Source: Prochlorococcus sp. AG-402-N23
Lineage (GTDB): Bacteria; Cyanobacteriota; Cyanobacteriia; PCC-6307; Cyanobiaceae
NCBI GenBank assembly: GCA_003216355.1
Contig: QCIX01000001.1
Span: 105,799 to 169,798 of the forward strand
Reading direction: 5' to 3'
Length of the DNA stretch: 64,000 nucleotides
The translations under genes and the position numbers were made by a program. The notes beneath the pieces are model-generated. The model made no database searches, had not been told where the DNA came from, and saw nothing but the letters and a program-made list of their open reading frames with translations. The stretch's first letter is position 1. Each line of letters begins with the position of its first letter. Below are positions 12,045-23,011 of the stretch, piece by piece.

Positions 12045-13427
12045 TTATTTACCAATACAAAACTTAGAAAAAATATTATCTAGAAGTTCCTCTGTTAATT
12101 CTTGACCAGTTATTTTAGATAAGTTTTGAATTCCATCTCTCAGCTCAATTGATAACAAATCAAATGGCAATTTATTTTCAATTATTTCATCAGTATCATT
12201 TAAATTAGATAAGCAAGCAGACAAATTTGTTAGATGTCTTTCGTTTAAAAATATATTGATATTTTCTACTTGTTTTAATCCGCATTTTTTTATAATTGTG
12301 TCTATTAATAATCTTTCACCATCATTATTCTTAATACTCATAAGAATTGTGTTTTTTAACTCATTTGAATTAATATTTTTGCAATCAATTAAATCTTTTT
12401 TATTGCCCAAAATAGTAATTAATTTTTCTTTGGGAATTTCTTGTATTATTTTTTTGTCTTCTTCATTAAATCCTTCTTCAAGACTATAAATATAAATTAT
12501 AAAATCTGACTCTTTTATTTTCCCAAAACTTTTTTTAATTCCAATACTTTCAATTTGTTCATGAGTTTCTCTTATGCCAGCAGTATCAATTATTTTCATT
12601 GGAATATCATTAATAGTTAAATTAACTTCAATAACATCTCTAGTTGTTCCAGGAATATTAGTTACGATTGCTTTCTCTTTTTTTGCAAGCAAATTTAATA
12701 AAGAGCTTTTGCCAACATTTGTTTTACCTATAAGCGCAATGGATATTCCATTGTGAATATATGAATTTCTTTTTGCATTTTCTATTAGTAATTCTATTTT
12801 TTCTTTGACTTTTTTAATGTTTGTTAGATATTTGGTGTAATCAAAATCTGTGAAGTCTTCTTCAAAATCAACTCTCGCTTCTATTTCGCAAAGTTGATTT
12901 ATAAGGTCATTTTTAATATCATCAATTTTTTTCTTTATTTCTCCTTGAACCCCGCTAAAGGCTAACTCTGCTGATCTGGTATTGCTTGCATTAATTAATT
13001 GATTAATCGACTCGGCTTGAGTAAGGTCTATTTTTCCATTAAGAAAAGCTCTTTGACTAAATTCTCCTGGGTTTGCAAGTCTAACTCTAGAATTACTAGA
13101 TAATAATATCTTTAAAACTTTATTTACTATAATAATTCCGCCATGGCAATGAAGTTCAACTACATCCTCTCCTGTGAAGCTATTTGGGGATTTCATCACT
13201 AAAATTAAAACCTCATCTATAAATTTATTTTGTTTATTTTCCTCAATAAAACCACGAAAAACTCTATGTGATTCCCATGCATATTTAGATTTAGTTTGAA
13301 CAATCTTTTTGCAAGAATTTATTGCGTCTTTCCCTGATACTCTTATTATCGCAACTCCTCCATTCCCAATACTTATAGCTGAAGCAATTGCGGCTATCGT
13401 ATCTTCTGTAGTAACTATCGAATCCAT
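12045..13427 (-). CDS. mnmE: tRNA modification GTPase MnmE
   Basis: [20 protein letters not shown]-terminal FCIGK. Confidence 0.97.
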   Translation of the reverse strand: MDSIVTTEDTIAAIASAISIGNGGVAIIRVSGKDAINSCKKIVQTKSKYAWESHRVFRGFIEENKQNKFIDEVLILVMKSPNSFTGEDVVELHCHGGIIIVNKVLKILLSSNSRVRLANPGEFSQRAFLNGKIDLTQAESINQLINASNTRSAELAFSGVQGEIKKKIDDIKNDLINQLCEIEARVDFEEDFTDFDYTKYLTNIKKVKEKIELLIENAKRNSYIHNGISIALIGKTNVGKSSLLNLLAKKEKAIVTNIPGTTRDVIEVNLTINDIPMKIIDTAGIRETHEQIESIGIKKSFGKIKESDFIIYIYSLEEGFNEEDKKIIQEIPKEKLITILGNKKDLIDCKNINSNELKNTILMSIKNNDGERLLIDTIIKKCGLKQVENINIFLNERHLTNLSACLSNLNDTDEIIENKLPFDLLSIELRDGIQNLSKITGQELTEELLDNIFSKFCIGK

Positions 13428-13493
13428 CTCTCGCTTTGTTATGGATAATTAAGTAAGATTATCAAGAATTTAATTTTGAAATTTTCTTTCTGA

Positions 13494-13937
13494 ATGAGAT
13501 TTAAAAGAGATATTACCTATAAGAAAATTCTATCATTATTTAGGAGTCAGAATGGAAGTCCTTTCTTTAATGCTAAAGGTTTAGCTATAGGGGTATTTAG
13601 TGGTTGCTTTCCATTTTTTGGTTTTCAGACTTTAATGGGAGTATTTTTTGCGAAAATAGCTAAGGGAAATATTGTTCTAGCTGCAATTGGTACCTGGATC
13701 AGCAACCCTTTTACTTATATTCCACTTTATTATTTTAACTATAAAGTTGGTTCGATTTTTTTAAATAATCCTTCTAATAAACTTCTTGAAAAAAGTTTAG
13801 TTATTGATGACTTATGGAAACAAGGTAGAATTTTTTCCTTAAAATTACTCTTAGGTTCATCTTGTGTAGGTATTTTATTAGCTTTGATTTGCGGCAGTAT
13901 TGTTTTCTTTATCTACAAGATAAAAAGTAAAAGATAG
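13494..13937 (+). CDS. DUF2062 membrane protein
   Basis: SPFFNAKGLAIGVFSGCFPFFGFQTLMG; WISNPFTYIPLYYFNYKVG. Confidence 0.85.
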   Translation: MRFKRDITYKKILSLFRSQNGSPFFNAKGLAIGVFSGCFPFFGFQTLMGVFFAKIAKGNIVLAAIGTWISNPFTYIPLYYFNYKVGSIFLNNPSNKLLEKSLVIDDLWKQGRIFSLKLLLGSSCVGILLALICGSIVFFIYKIKSKR

Positions 13938-13955
13938 ATTGATCTGATTTTAAAA

Positions 13956-16265
13956 TTAACTTTGTCCAACTCTGGCAATATCTAAAACATCTGCCATTGA
14001 TTTAATTTGTTCAATTGTTTTGTGAAGTTGATTATAACTTTCAAGACCTACACAAAGATTTATAATAGCTGGTTTACCATAAGCAGTTTTAACATTGGCA
14101 TCACTAACGTTTATACCTTTATCAGATAACCGCATAAGAATATCTTTAAGAACTCCAACTCTATCAATTACTTCTATTCGTAGCTGAATTGGAAACTTAT
14201 TATCGCCAGTTTTATTATCTTGATTCCAACCGACAGGTAATCTTCTCTCTATTGGAATTGGTATTACATTTTCACAATCTTCCCTATGTATAGTTATCCC
14301 ATGGTTGCCGAGCGACACAGTTCCGATAATATCCTCGCCTGGGAGTGGGGAACAGCATTTACCTATTCTGTAATCAAGACCTTCTATCCCGGAAATTGGT
14401 GATTTAGCTGCTGTATTAGATTGATTAGTGGATAAATTATTATTACTTTTAAGAGATTTTGCTATTTCAGAGTCAGAATCATTTTTTACATCTTCTGTCT
14501 GTAATTTTATTTCTTCTCTTAGTCTGTTTAATACTTGATGCAAAGTTAAACCACCAAAACCAAGAGATGCAAGAAGGTCTTCAGTAGTTTTTAAATTGCA
14601 TCGATTTGCAACTTTTTTCATGGCTTCACTAGAAAGTAATGCTTCAAAACCGTTTCTACCTACTTCTTTTTCAAGTAAATCTTTACCTCTTTTAATCGTT
14701 TCATCACGATGGCTTTTCTTATACCATTGGCGAATTCTATTTTTAGCAGTTGGCGTAACTACAAAGTTCAGCCAATCCAAGCTTGGAGTAGCATTATTAC
14801 TTGTCAAAATTTCTATGAAGTCACCATTTTGAAGTGCTGTAGATAATGGAGAAAGCTTTTCATTAATTCTTATTCCATTACAGTGATTTCCAACTTCAGA
14901 ATGGATTCTGTAGGCGAAATCTATCGCGGTAGATCCTTTCCTTAAACCAACAACATCTCCTTTTGGAGTGATTACAAATACTTCTTCATCAAATAAATCT
15001 TCTTTAATTGAAGCTAAATAATCATTATGATCCCTTTCATTACCTTCTTGTTGCCATTCTACTAATTGTCTTAGCCAATTAAATCTCTCGGCATTACTTT
15101 TAGCAGGAGAACCACCCTCTTTATATTGCCAATGAGCGGCAATACCATATTCAGCAATTTGATGCATCGAAGTAGTTCTAATTTGAACTTCAATAGGTCG
15201 ATGTCTTCCAATCACAGAAGTGTGTAAGGACTGATATCCATTGGGTTTTGGTAATCCTATATAGTCTTTAAATCTACCTGGAATTGGTTTGAAAGTATCA
15301 TGAACAACTGCTAAAGCTCTATAACAACTATCTGAATTGTCCACGATAATTCTTAGGGCAGCAACATCATAAATCTCGTGAAAATGCTTTTGTTGTCTTT
15401 CCATTTTGCTCCAGATGCCATAAAGATGTTTTGGCCTTCCTGTTATTTCAAAATTTTTCAAACCCGCTGAAATCAAGTTTTCCTTCATAAGATTCAAAGT
15501 TACTTTTAATCTTTTTTCTCTATCACTTCTTTTAACGGCGATTTGATCTTTAAGATCTAGATATTCTTTAGGCTCTAGGAATTTAAAAGCTAAATCTTCT
15601 AATTCCCATTTAAATCTGTTTATTCCTAGTCGATTAGCTAATGGTGCATAAATCTCTCTTGTTTCTCTCGCTATTCTTAGTTTTTTCTCATCATTTAGCC
15701 ATTCAATTGTTCTCATGTTATGAAGTCGATCTGCAAGTTTAACTAAGACAACTCTGATATCGCTGGCCATAGCCAAAAACATTTTCCTAAGATTTTCAGC
15801 TTGTGCTTCAGTCCTGTTGTTAAAGTGAATGCCGCCTAATTTTGTTACACCCTCTACAAGTATTTTTACTTCTAATCCAAAATTTGTTTCTATTTCAGAT
15901 AAATCAATGCCAGTATCTTCAACTACATCATGTAAAAGACCTGCAGCAATAACAGATGAACTAGCACCTATTTCTTTAAGGAGATTTGCAACAGCAACCG
16001 GGTGGATAATGTATGGCTCGCCGCTCGCACGGAATTGTCCATCATGAGCTTTATAAGCAAGTTTAAAAGCCTTTACTATAAGGTTTTGATTCACATCATT
16101 TTCTTTATTTGATTTTTCAAAATTATGAATATCTTTAAGAAGCCAATCGGGAATGTTTATTTGATAATTCAAAGATTCACTTTCATATTTTTTATTTTCA
16201 GGCAAAATAGTTTTGGAAACTTCAATTTCGTTTTTTTCTTTTGAATTTGCAGCTGCCTCGGACAT
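13956..16265 (-). CDS. spoT: bifunctional (p)ppGpp synthetase/hydrolase
   Basis: HD hydrolase motif LLHDVVEDT, synthetase RFKDYIGLPKPNGYQSLH, TGS and ACT domains. Confidence 0.97.
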   Translation of the reverse strand: MSEAAANSKEKNEIEVSKTILPENKKYESESLNYQINIPDWLLKDIHNFEKSNKENDVNQNLIVKAFKLAYKAHDGQFRASGEPYIIHPVAVANLLKEIGASSSVIAAGLLHDVVEDTGIDLSEIETNFGLEVKILVEGVTKLGGIHFNNRTEAQAENLRKMFLAMASDIRVVLVKLADRLHNMRTIEWLNDEKKLRIARETREIYAPLANRLGINRFKWELEDLAFKFLEPKEYLDLKDQIAVKRSDREKRLKVTLNLMKENLISAGLKNFEITGRPKHLYGIWSKMERQQKHFHEIYDVAALRIIVDNSDSCYRALAVVHDTFKPIPGRFKDYIGLPKPNGYQSLHTSVIGRHRPIEVQIRTTSMHQIAEYGIAAHWQYKEGGSPAKSNAERFNWLRQLVEWQQEGNERDHNDYLASIKEDLFDEEVFVITPKGDVVGLRKGSTAIDFAYRIHSEVGNHCNGIRINEKLSPLSTALQNGDFIEILTSNNATPSLDWLNFVVTPTAKNRIRQWYKKSHRDETIKRGKDLLEKEVGRNGFEALLSSEAMKKVANRCNLKTTEDLLASLGFGGLTLHQVLNRLREEIKLQTEDVKNDSDSEIAKSLKSNNNLSTNQSNTAAKSPISGIEGLDYRIGKCCSPLPGEDIIGTVSLGNHGITIHREDCENVIPIPIERRLPVGWNQDNKTGDNKFPIQLRIEVIDRVGVLKDILMRLSDKGINVSDANVKTAYGKPAIINLCVGLESYNQLHKTIEQIKSMADVLDIARVGQS

Positions 16266-16319
16266 TTTATATTGCTTTAGATATATTTTATTTATGTCTA
16301 GAAAAATTTGCTATAAATC

Positions 16320-17915
16320 ATGGAAAAAAATAAAGAAAAAATTATTGTAGTTAAAAATCTTACTGTTAAATATGGTCTAAAACAGCAACCTATTATCAAA
16401 AATTTTAATTTGGAAATAGATAGTGGAGATCATTTGGCCATAATAGGACCTTCTGGATGTGGAAAGACCACTTTTGCAAAAACATTAGTAAATATATTGC
16501 CTGCAAAGGCCACTTCTAAAGGGTATCTATCGATTTCTAATTTAGATCCTAGGAAAATAAACAACAAAGATGCACAATTATTTAGAAGAAAGAATTTTGG
16601 ATTTATTTATCAAGACTCTATAAAAAAACTTAATCCGCTAATGAGAGTTGGGGATCATTTATATGAATTATTTAAAACACATGATCAAACTAAATCATCT
16701 TTAGCTATTAAAAAATTAGTAAGAGAAGTTTTTCAAAAAGTCGGAATTGAAGAAAGTAGACTTGATTCTTTCCCACATCAATTTAGCGGCGGAATGAGAC
16801 AGAGAGTTTCTATAGCAATGGCACTTGCTTTGAAACCTAAATTATTAATAGCTGATGAACCTACAACAAGCTTAGATACCAAAACAAGTTTTGAAATTAT
16901 GCAAGAAATAATTCATCTATGTAACGAATTTGATACAACTTTAATTTTAATTAGTCATGATATTAATCTTGCAGCAAAGTGGTGTAAAAAAGTTGCAATT
17001 ATTGAAAAGGGATCGATTGTTGAAAAAGGGAATATATTAGATATTTTTCAATCACCAAAATCAGATATCGGGAAAAAGTTAGTAAATGCTTCAAAAATAG
17101 TATTAGAACCAAATACTAAAAATAATGCTCGAGATCAGGTCGTTCTAGAGGTAAATAACCTAAGACATTGGTATAAATTAAATTCTTCAATTTTCATTAA
17201 TAAATGGAATAAGGCTTTAAATGAAGTTAGTTTCAAGTTATATGAGAATGAGACTCTTGGAATAGTTGGTTCTTCAGGGAGTGGTAAAAGTACATTATGT
17301 AGGGCTTTAATTGGACTTCTTAAAGTAAGAGGTGGTGAAATCAAAATTTATGATAAAAATCATGCATCGAAAAATAAATCTTTTAAAAAGAACAATAAAG
17401 TGCAAATTATTTTTCAAGATCCTTTTTCAAGTTTGAACCCGAAAATGACAATTAAAAGTATTTTGGAAGATATATTTTTTATTCAAAAAATTTCAGATAA
17501 AAGAAAAATCGAAAAAGAAATAAAATTAATGTTTAGAAATTTGAATCTTCCCTTAAATAATGATTTTTTTAATTCTTATCCTAGCCAATTATCTGGTGGT
17601 CAATTGCAAAGAATTTCATTAGCCAGAGCGCTATTGTTGAAACCAAAAATTTTGATTTGTGATGAGAGCGTTAATATGTTGGATGCTTCAGTAAAAATAG
17701 AGATTCTTGAATTACTTAGAGTCTTGCAAGAAAAAATGAATTTAACGATTATCTTTATTACTCATGATTTGGGCATTGCCAAAAGATTTTGTGATAGGTT
17801 GCTAGTTATGAATCACGGAAAGATAGTTGATGAAGGAGAAAGTTCCACAATATTCACTAAAACTCAAAACACGTATACAAAATCGCTTCTAAATTCCTCT
17901 TTGAATCTTATTTAA
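16320..17915 (+). CDS. fused tandem ABC ATPase (DppD-DppF type, peptide/nickel family)
   Basis: Two Walker A motifs (GPSGCGKTT, GSSGSGKST) and two ABC signatures (FSGGMRQR, LSGGQLQR). Confidence 0.92.
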   Translation: MEKNKEKIIVVKNLTVKYGLKQQPIIKNFNLEIDSGDHLAIIGPSGCGKTTFAKTLVNILPAKATSKGYLSISNLDPRKINNKDAQLFRRKNFGFIYQDSIKKLNPLMRVGDHLYELFKTHDQTKSSLAIKKLVREVFQKVGIEESRLDSFPHQFSGGMRQRVSIAMALALKPKLLIADEPTTSLDTKTSFEIMQEIIHLCNEFDTTLILISHDINLAAKWCKKVAIIEKGSIVEKGNILDIFQSPKSDIGKKLVNASKIVLEPNTKNNARDQVVLEVNNLRHWYKLNSSIFINKWNKALNEVSFKLYENETLGIVGSSGSGKSTLCRALIGLLKVRGGEIKIYDKNHASKNKSFKKNNKVQIIFQDPFSSLNPKMTIKSILEDIFFIQKISDKRKIEKEIKLMFRNLNLPLNNDFFNSYPSQLSGGQLQRISLARALLLKPKILICDESVNMLDASVKIEILELLRVLQEKMNLTIIFITHDLGIAKRFCDRLLVMNHGKIVDEGESSTIFTKTQNTYTKSLLNSSLNLI

Positions 17916-18867
17916 TTTTAAGAACACTTAGTAATTTTTGAAAATCTAATGGTAATTCTGATTCAAATATCATTTCTTTACCATTTATTGGATGTATAAG
18001 TCCAAGCTTAATGGCGTGTAAAGCTTGGCCATCTAATTTACATGGTAGTTTTTTACATCTTCCATATAACGGATCACCCACAATTGGATGATTAATGTGA
18101 GCGCAATGTACTCTTATTTGATGCGTTCGCCCCGTATCTAGTTTGAAACTCATTAATGAGTAATTGCCAAATCTTTCTTCTAATTTCCAATAGGTACAGG
18201 CATACCTTCCTGAAGTTTCTTCAACTACTTTATATTTCAATCTATTTAATTTATCTCTGCCAATGTTTCCCACTATTTGGCCTTCTTCAGAATTCGGTGC
18301 TCCATGAATTACTGCAATATATTCGCGTGATGCTATTTTTTCTTTAATTTGTTTCTGGAGATTTACTAATGCCTCTTGGCTTTTTGCAACAACCATACAT
18401 CCGGAGGTATCTTTATCTAATCTGTGAACAATCCCAGGTCTTAGTTTCCCATTAATTCCAGGTAGATCTTTACAGTGAAAAAGTAATCCATTCACTAAAG
18501 TTCCAGATTTGTGTCCAGGGGCTGGATGAACAATTAGTCCTGATTGTTTATTAATTACTATGATGTGCTCGTCTTCAAAAAGGATATTTAAATCCATTTT
18601 TTCAGGTTTCAAATAAATAAGAGGTTCTGGAGGAGGCATCCATATTTGAATATTGTCGCCATTTTTTAATGGCGTCTTTGCTTTCGCAGTCTTATAGTTT
18701 ACAAGTACTAAACCTGAATTTATAAAATGTTGAATTCTTGCTCTACTTTGTTCGGGCCTTTTACTTACCAACCATCTGTCTAGCCTCATAGGAAGAGGTA
18801 GCTCATAAATAATTTCTATAAGCTCACCTTCTCCAATGCCGAAAGAATTTTGATTATTTAATTCCAT
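17908..18867 (-). CDS. rluD: 23S rRNA pseudouridine synthase RluD family
   Basis: S4 domain, GIVHRLDKDTSGCMVVAKS, DTGRTHQIRVH. Confidence 0.93.
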   Translation of the reverse strand: MELNNQNSFGIGEGELIEIIYELPLPMRLDRWLVSKRPEQSRARIQHFINSGLVLVNYKTAKAKTPLKNGDNIQIWMPPPEPLIYLKPEKMDLNILFEDEHIIVINKQSGLIVHPAPGHKSGTLVNGLLFHCKDLPGINGKLRPGIVHRLDKDTSGCMVVAKSQEALVNLQKQIKEKIASREYIAVIHGAPNSEEGQIVGNIGRDKLNRLKYKVVEETSGRYACTYWKLEERFGNYSLMSFKLDTGRTHQIRVHCAHINHPIVGDPLYGRCKKLPCKLDGQALHAIKLGLIHPINGKEMIFESELPLDFQKLLSVLKIK

Positions 18868-19730
18868 AGTGGGACTTCTAAAGCAATTTTACCCAGCATT
18901 TGATTTCTATAATCTTCCAATAACTTATGAGACATTCTCCTTTTATCGCCAGAGGTATGTTTTGAAGCTGCTTCGTCGATCCAAGCAGAAGGACTCTTAA
19001 AGCCTTTAGTAATATCAACTCCATATCTATTAGATATTTGTTTAACTGAGATATTCGCATTCTTATCTTTGTTGAGAGTGGATATAATTTTGATAAATCC
19101 AATTGCGACACTCTCTATTTCATAAGCAGCTTCTCCAATATCGTCACACAGTGCAAGATTAAGTGCTGATTTTTGATCTTCTAAATTTGGAGGTATAACA
19201 CCAGGAGCATCTAGCAGATCTATACCACTTTCTAATTTTATCCATCTTAAATTACGAGTCACGCCTGCTTTCCTAGCGCTATCTACAACTCTTTTTTTTG
19301 CGATTCTATTAATTAATGCCGACTTTCCTACGTTTGGAAAACCAAGTGTAAGGGCTCTAATTGGCCTAATTCGCATTCCTCTAGAGAGTCTTCTATCGTC
19401 GATTGACGACCTAGAATCTTTGGCTGACTTACAAATTTCTTTAATCCCTATTCCTCTTTTAGCATCACACCAAAGAGGATATTGATCTTTAGAATTAAAC
19501 CATTTATTCCAACTATTGATTGTATTCGGGGAGATCATATCTGATCTGTTAATGACAAGAATATGTTTTTTATTATTTATCCATTTATTTAAGTGTGGAT
19601 GTCCTGTTGACAAAGGAATTCGTGCATCTCTCACTTCTATAACTAAATCTACTTTATTGATAACTTCAGATAATTTCTTTTCTGCTTTTGCGATATGGCC
19701 TGGGTACCATTGGATTTTGGGTATGTCCAC
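18858..19730 (-). CDS. ylqF: ribosome biogenesis GTPase YlqF/RbgA
   Basis: Circularly permuted GTPase: IQWYPGHIAKAEKKL, NRSDM, GFPNVGKSALIN, DAPGVIPP. Confidence 0.95.
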   Translation of the reverse strand: MDIPKIQWYPGHIAKAEKKLSEVINKVDLVIEVRDARIPLSTGHPHLNKWINNKKHILVINRSDMISPNTINSWNKWFNSKDQYPLWCDAKRGIGIKEICKSAKDSRSSIDDRRLSRGMRIRPIRALTLGFPNVGKSALINRIAKKRVVDSARKAGVTRNLRWIKLESGIDLLDAPGVIPPNLEDQKSALNLALCDDIGEAAYEIESVAIGFIKIISTLNKDKNANISVKQISNRYGVDITKGFKSPSAWIDEAASKHTSGDKRRMSHKLLEDYRNQMLGKIALEVPLWN

Positions 19731-19942
19731 TTCAATAAATCAAATAAAATTTTGTATTCCTTTTAGTTTTTATAAGTTTCAAAAGTATTTACTTCTAAAT
19801 TTTAGTATAAATTTAATAACTAAAAATTTTTATAATCGTTAATTCTTAAAATTTATTAAGGCATAGGTAACAGTAACTACTTTTTAACCCAATAAGCCCA
19901 AATTAACGTTAGGGTCTTGAGATTATAAATATAGCTTGTTTA

Positions 19943-21151
19943 ATGTCAAAATTATCTCTTTCCAGTCTTGATAAGACACATTTAGAAGGAAAAAAAGTTC
20001 TTGTAAGAGTAGATTTTAATGTTCCATTAAATGAAGACGGTCAAATAACCGACGATACGCGTATTCGTGCAGCGATCCCAACTATTGAATATCTTATTAA
20101 TCATTCTGCAAATGTCATTTTAGCTGCTCATTTTGGTAGACCGAAGGGTCAGGTAAATGAAAAAATGAGATTAACTCCAGTAGCAGCAAGATTAAGTGAA
20201 TTGTTGGGGCAAAATGTTGCTCTTACTAACAGTTGTATTGGTGATGAAGCAGTTGCACAATCAAATAGCTTATCTAATGGAGATGTTCTTTTACTTGAGA
20301 ATGTTCGTTTTTTTGGTGAAGAGGAAAAGAACGACCTGGAGTTTGCTGAAAAATTAGCATCACATGCAGATATGTATGTAAATGATGCTTTCGGTGCTGC
20401 TCATAGAGCGCATGCTTCAACTCAGGGTGTTACAAATTATTTAAGTCCCTCAGTAGCTGGATTCCTTTTAGAAAAAGAATTGAAATACCTACAAGGAGCA
20501 GTAGATTCCCCAAATCGTCCATTGGCAGCAATAGTTGGAGGGTCAAAGGTTAGTAGCAAAATAGGAGTACTTGATTCTTTACTAGATAAGTGTGACAAAA
20601 TCATGATTGGTGGAGGTATGATTTTCACTTTTTATAAAGCTAGAGGTTTAGATGTCGGAAAGAGCCTTGTAGAAGAAGATAAACTCGAGCTTGCTAAAGA
20701 TTTAGAAGCAAAAGCAAAAGCAAAAGGAGTAGAGTTATTATTACCCACTGATGTTGTTTTGGCTGATGAATTTTCTCCTGACGCCAATAGTAAAATATCT
20801 CAAATTGATGCAATTAGTGGGAATTGGATGGGTCTAGATATTGGTCCAGATTCCATTAAAGTTTTTCAGAATGCTCTTGCAGAATGTAAGACAATTATTT
20901 GGAATGGTCCAATGGGAGTTTTTGAATTTGATAAATTTGCAGATGGTACAAATGCAATAGCTACGACTCTTGCGGACTTAAGTGCTTTTTCTGAAGTTTG
21001 TACAATAATTGGTGGTGGAGATTCAGTTGCAGCAGTTGAAAAAGCAGGATTAGCTGAGAAAATGTCTCATATATCTACCGGAGGTGGGGCTAGTTTGGAA
21101 CTTTTAGAAGGTAAAACTTTACCAGGTGTGGCTGCGTTAAACGACGCTTAG
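19943..21151 (+). CDS. pgk: phosphoglycerate kinase
   Basis: [51 protein letters not shown]. Confidence 0.98.
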   Translation: MSKLSLSSLDKTHLEGKKVLVRVDFNVPLNEDGQITDDTRIRAAIPTIEYLINHSANVILAAHFGRPKGQVNEKMRLTPVAARLSELLGQNVALTNSCIGDEAVAQSNSLSNGDVLLLENVRFFGEEEKNDLEFAEKLASHADMYVNDAFGAAHRAHASTQGVTNYLSPSVAGFLLEKELKYLQGAVDSPNRPLAAIVGGSKVSSKIGVLDSLLDKCDKIMIGGGMIFTFYKARGLDVGKSLVEEDKLELAKDLEAKAKAKGVELLLPTDVVLADEFSPDANSKISQIDAISGNWMGLDIGPDSIKVFQNALAECKTIIWNGPMGVFEFDKFADGTNAIATTLADLSAFSEVCTIIGGGDSVAAVEKAGLAEKMSHISTGGGASLELLEGKTLPGVAALNDA

Positions 21152-21152
21152 G

Positions 21153-21878
21153 CTATATCTCATCAACAATATCAATGCTCTTTGTGAAAGTAATCATTCC
21201 CTCAGGATGAGCTATGATTCCTGACCAAATTTGCATCCCTGGTTTTGAAGGGGCTCTTGTAATTTTAAAAATCCCTCCAGACGCCAATGGTTCCAATAAT
21301 ATTTCTTGTTCAAACAATGAATTAACTTGATGAGGTTTTATAGCTCCAGCAATAATCACTTCTTCAAGAGGCGTATTTAGAATTATATCGATATCGTATT
21401 TTGAACCAGTAAGAACTCTATCAGGAATTTTAAAACTAATATTTATTTTTTTATTATCGTTTCTTATTGTAGTGAATAAATTTTTGATAATCCCTTCACT
21501 TATTTTTCCATTTACGATTGAAAATAAATAATCAAATTTGGATTCGAGTATATATATTTCTCCGTTAACTATTTTTTCCCCAGAAACTTTTATTCGCAAA
21601 ATATCTTCATCTGGAATATTAGATTTTAATCTTTTGATCTTCCATTTGCTGTTAGGGAAATCATTAATAATCTTTGAAAATTGTTTTGGAATATTTTGGT
21701 TTTCATCATTTCTAAAATTTTTTTTAATAAACTCTAAGTCTCGCTTATTTAATGAGGTTTCTAAATTTCTTATAAAATCAACTTTTAAAGTTTGCGTTAT
21801 TGCTGAATAGGGGAGAATGAGATAAATAAATAAGTAGAGAGGGAATCCTATATTTCTGAATAAGTTCAAATTCAACAT
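21153..21878 (-). CDS. conserved secreted protein of unknown function
   Basis: N-terminal signal-like helix; long ORF with no recognised domain. Confidence 0.75.
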   Translation of the reverse strand: MLNLNLFRNIGFPLYLFIYLILPYSAITQTLKVDFIRNLETSLNKRDLEFIKKNFRNDENQNIPKQFSKIINDFPNSKWKIKRLKSNIPDEDILRIKVSGEKIVNGEIYILESKFDYLFSIVNGKISEGIIKNLFTTIRNDNKKINISFKIPDRVLTGSKYDIDIILNTPLEEVIIAGAIKPHQVNSLFEQEILLEPLASGGIFKITRAPSKPGMQIWSGIIAHPEGMITFTKSIDIVDEI

Positions 21879-21919
21879 ATTTTTTATTTATTATTTTCAT
21901 TCTACTAATTTAAGTTTTT

Positions 21920-23011
21920 ATGTCTAAAAAAAATAATTTATTATTTGCAGCTAGTGGAACAGGAGGCCATATTTTTCCAGCTTTAGCAGTTTCTAAAGAG
22001 GTGGAAGATGAGTGGAATATTCATTGGTTGGGTATTCAGCAAAGACTTGATGCGAATTTGATTCCCCAAAAATATAATTTGAAGACTTTGAATTTAAAGA
22101 CACCAAGAAAAAATATTTTTTTGTTTTATCAATATATAAAAATTTTAATGTCAACTTTCCAAATAATTAGGATCTTAAAAGAAAAAAAAATTAACTTGGT
22201 TTTTACGACTGGAGGTTATATATCTGCCCCTACTATTGTTGCTTCAAAACTTCTAAAGATACCTATAATTATTCATGAATCAAATGTAGTTCCAGGAATG
22301 GTCACGAAATATTTTGGTTTTTTATGTAACTATGTTCTTTTAGGATTTAAAGAAACAAATTCTTATTTAAAAAATTGTAAAACTATTTTCACTGGAACAC
22401 CTTTAAGAGAGCAATTCTATAAATTTAATTTTTTGCCAGAATGGGTTCCAAAAGGAAATGGACCTCTTTTGATTGTTATGGGAGGTAGTCAAGGAGCAAA
22501 AGCTATAAATCAAATTCTTTATGAATCTCTAGAGTTTTTAATAAAAAAACAATTTCGGATAGTTCATATTGTTGGCGAATCTAATCTAAAACCTTTTCAT
22601 GTAAAAAACTCCAAAAATTATATTCAAAAGAAATTTACTAATGAAATAGCAGCTTTAATTCAAAACTGTGATCTTGTAATATCGAGATCTGGTGCAGGAA
22701 CAATCAATGAATTAATGGAGGCTGAAAAACCTTCAATTTTAATTCCATATCCATATTCTAAAAATAATCATCAGGAGAAAAATGCCATGATTCTTGCTGC
22801 AAGTGGAGGCTCAGTTTTAATCAATCAGAATAATATGTCTAAAGAAGTTTTTGAAGAAACTCTAGAAAGAATTTTTAAAATAAAATCAAAAAAGGGAAAA
22901 AAACATTATGAAATATTAGATCTCATGAAGAAGAATATGGAAAATAATAATAAAATTAAATCTAAAAATGAGATTAAAAAGTATATTGATTATTTTTTAA
23001 AGGAATTCTGA
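21920..23011 (+). CDS. murG: UDP-GlcNAc:lipid II N-acetylglucosaminyltransferase
   Basis: AASGTGGHIFPALA, FTTGGYISAP, HESNVVPG, ISRSGAGTINELM. Confidence 0.96.
   Translation: MSKKNNLLFAASGTGGHIFPALAVSKEVEDEWNIHWLGIQQRLDANLIPQKYNLKTLNLKTPRKNIFLFYQYIKILMSTFQIIRILKEKKINLVFTTGGYISAPTIVASKLLKIPIIIHESNVVPGMVTKYFGFLCNYVLLGFKETNSYLKNCKTIFTGTPLREQFYKFNFLPEWVPKGNGPLLIVMGGSQGAKAINQILYESLEFLIKKQFRIVHIVGESNLKPFHVKNSKNYIQKKFTNEIAALIQNCDLVISRSGAGTINELMEAEKPSILIPYPYSKNNHQEKNAMILAASGGSVLINQNNMSKEVFEETLERIFKIKSKKGKKHYEILDLMKKNMENNNKIKSKNEIKKYIDYFLKEF

Noticed and set aside
20707-20731. Short GCAAAA hexamer tandem repeat in pgk
   Set aside because: Encodes EAKAKAKG in a normal pgk helix; too short to be a functional repeat.
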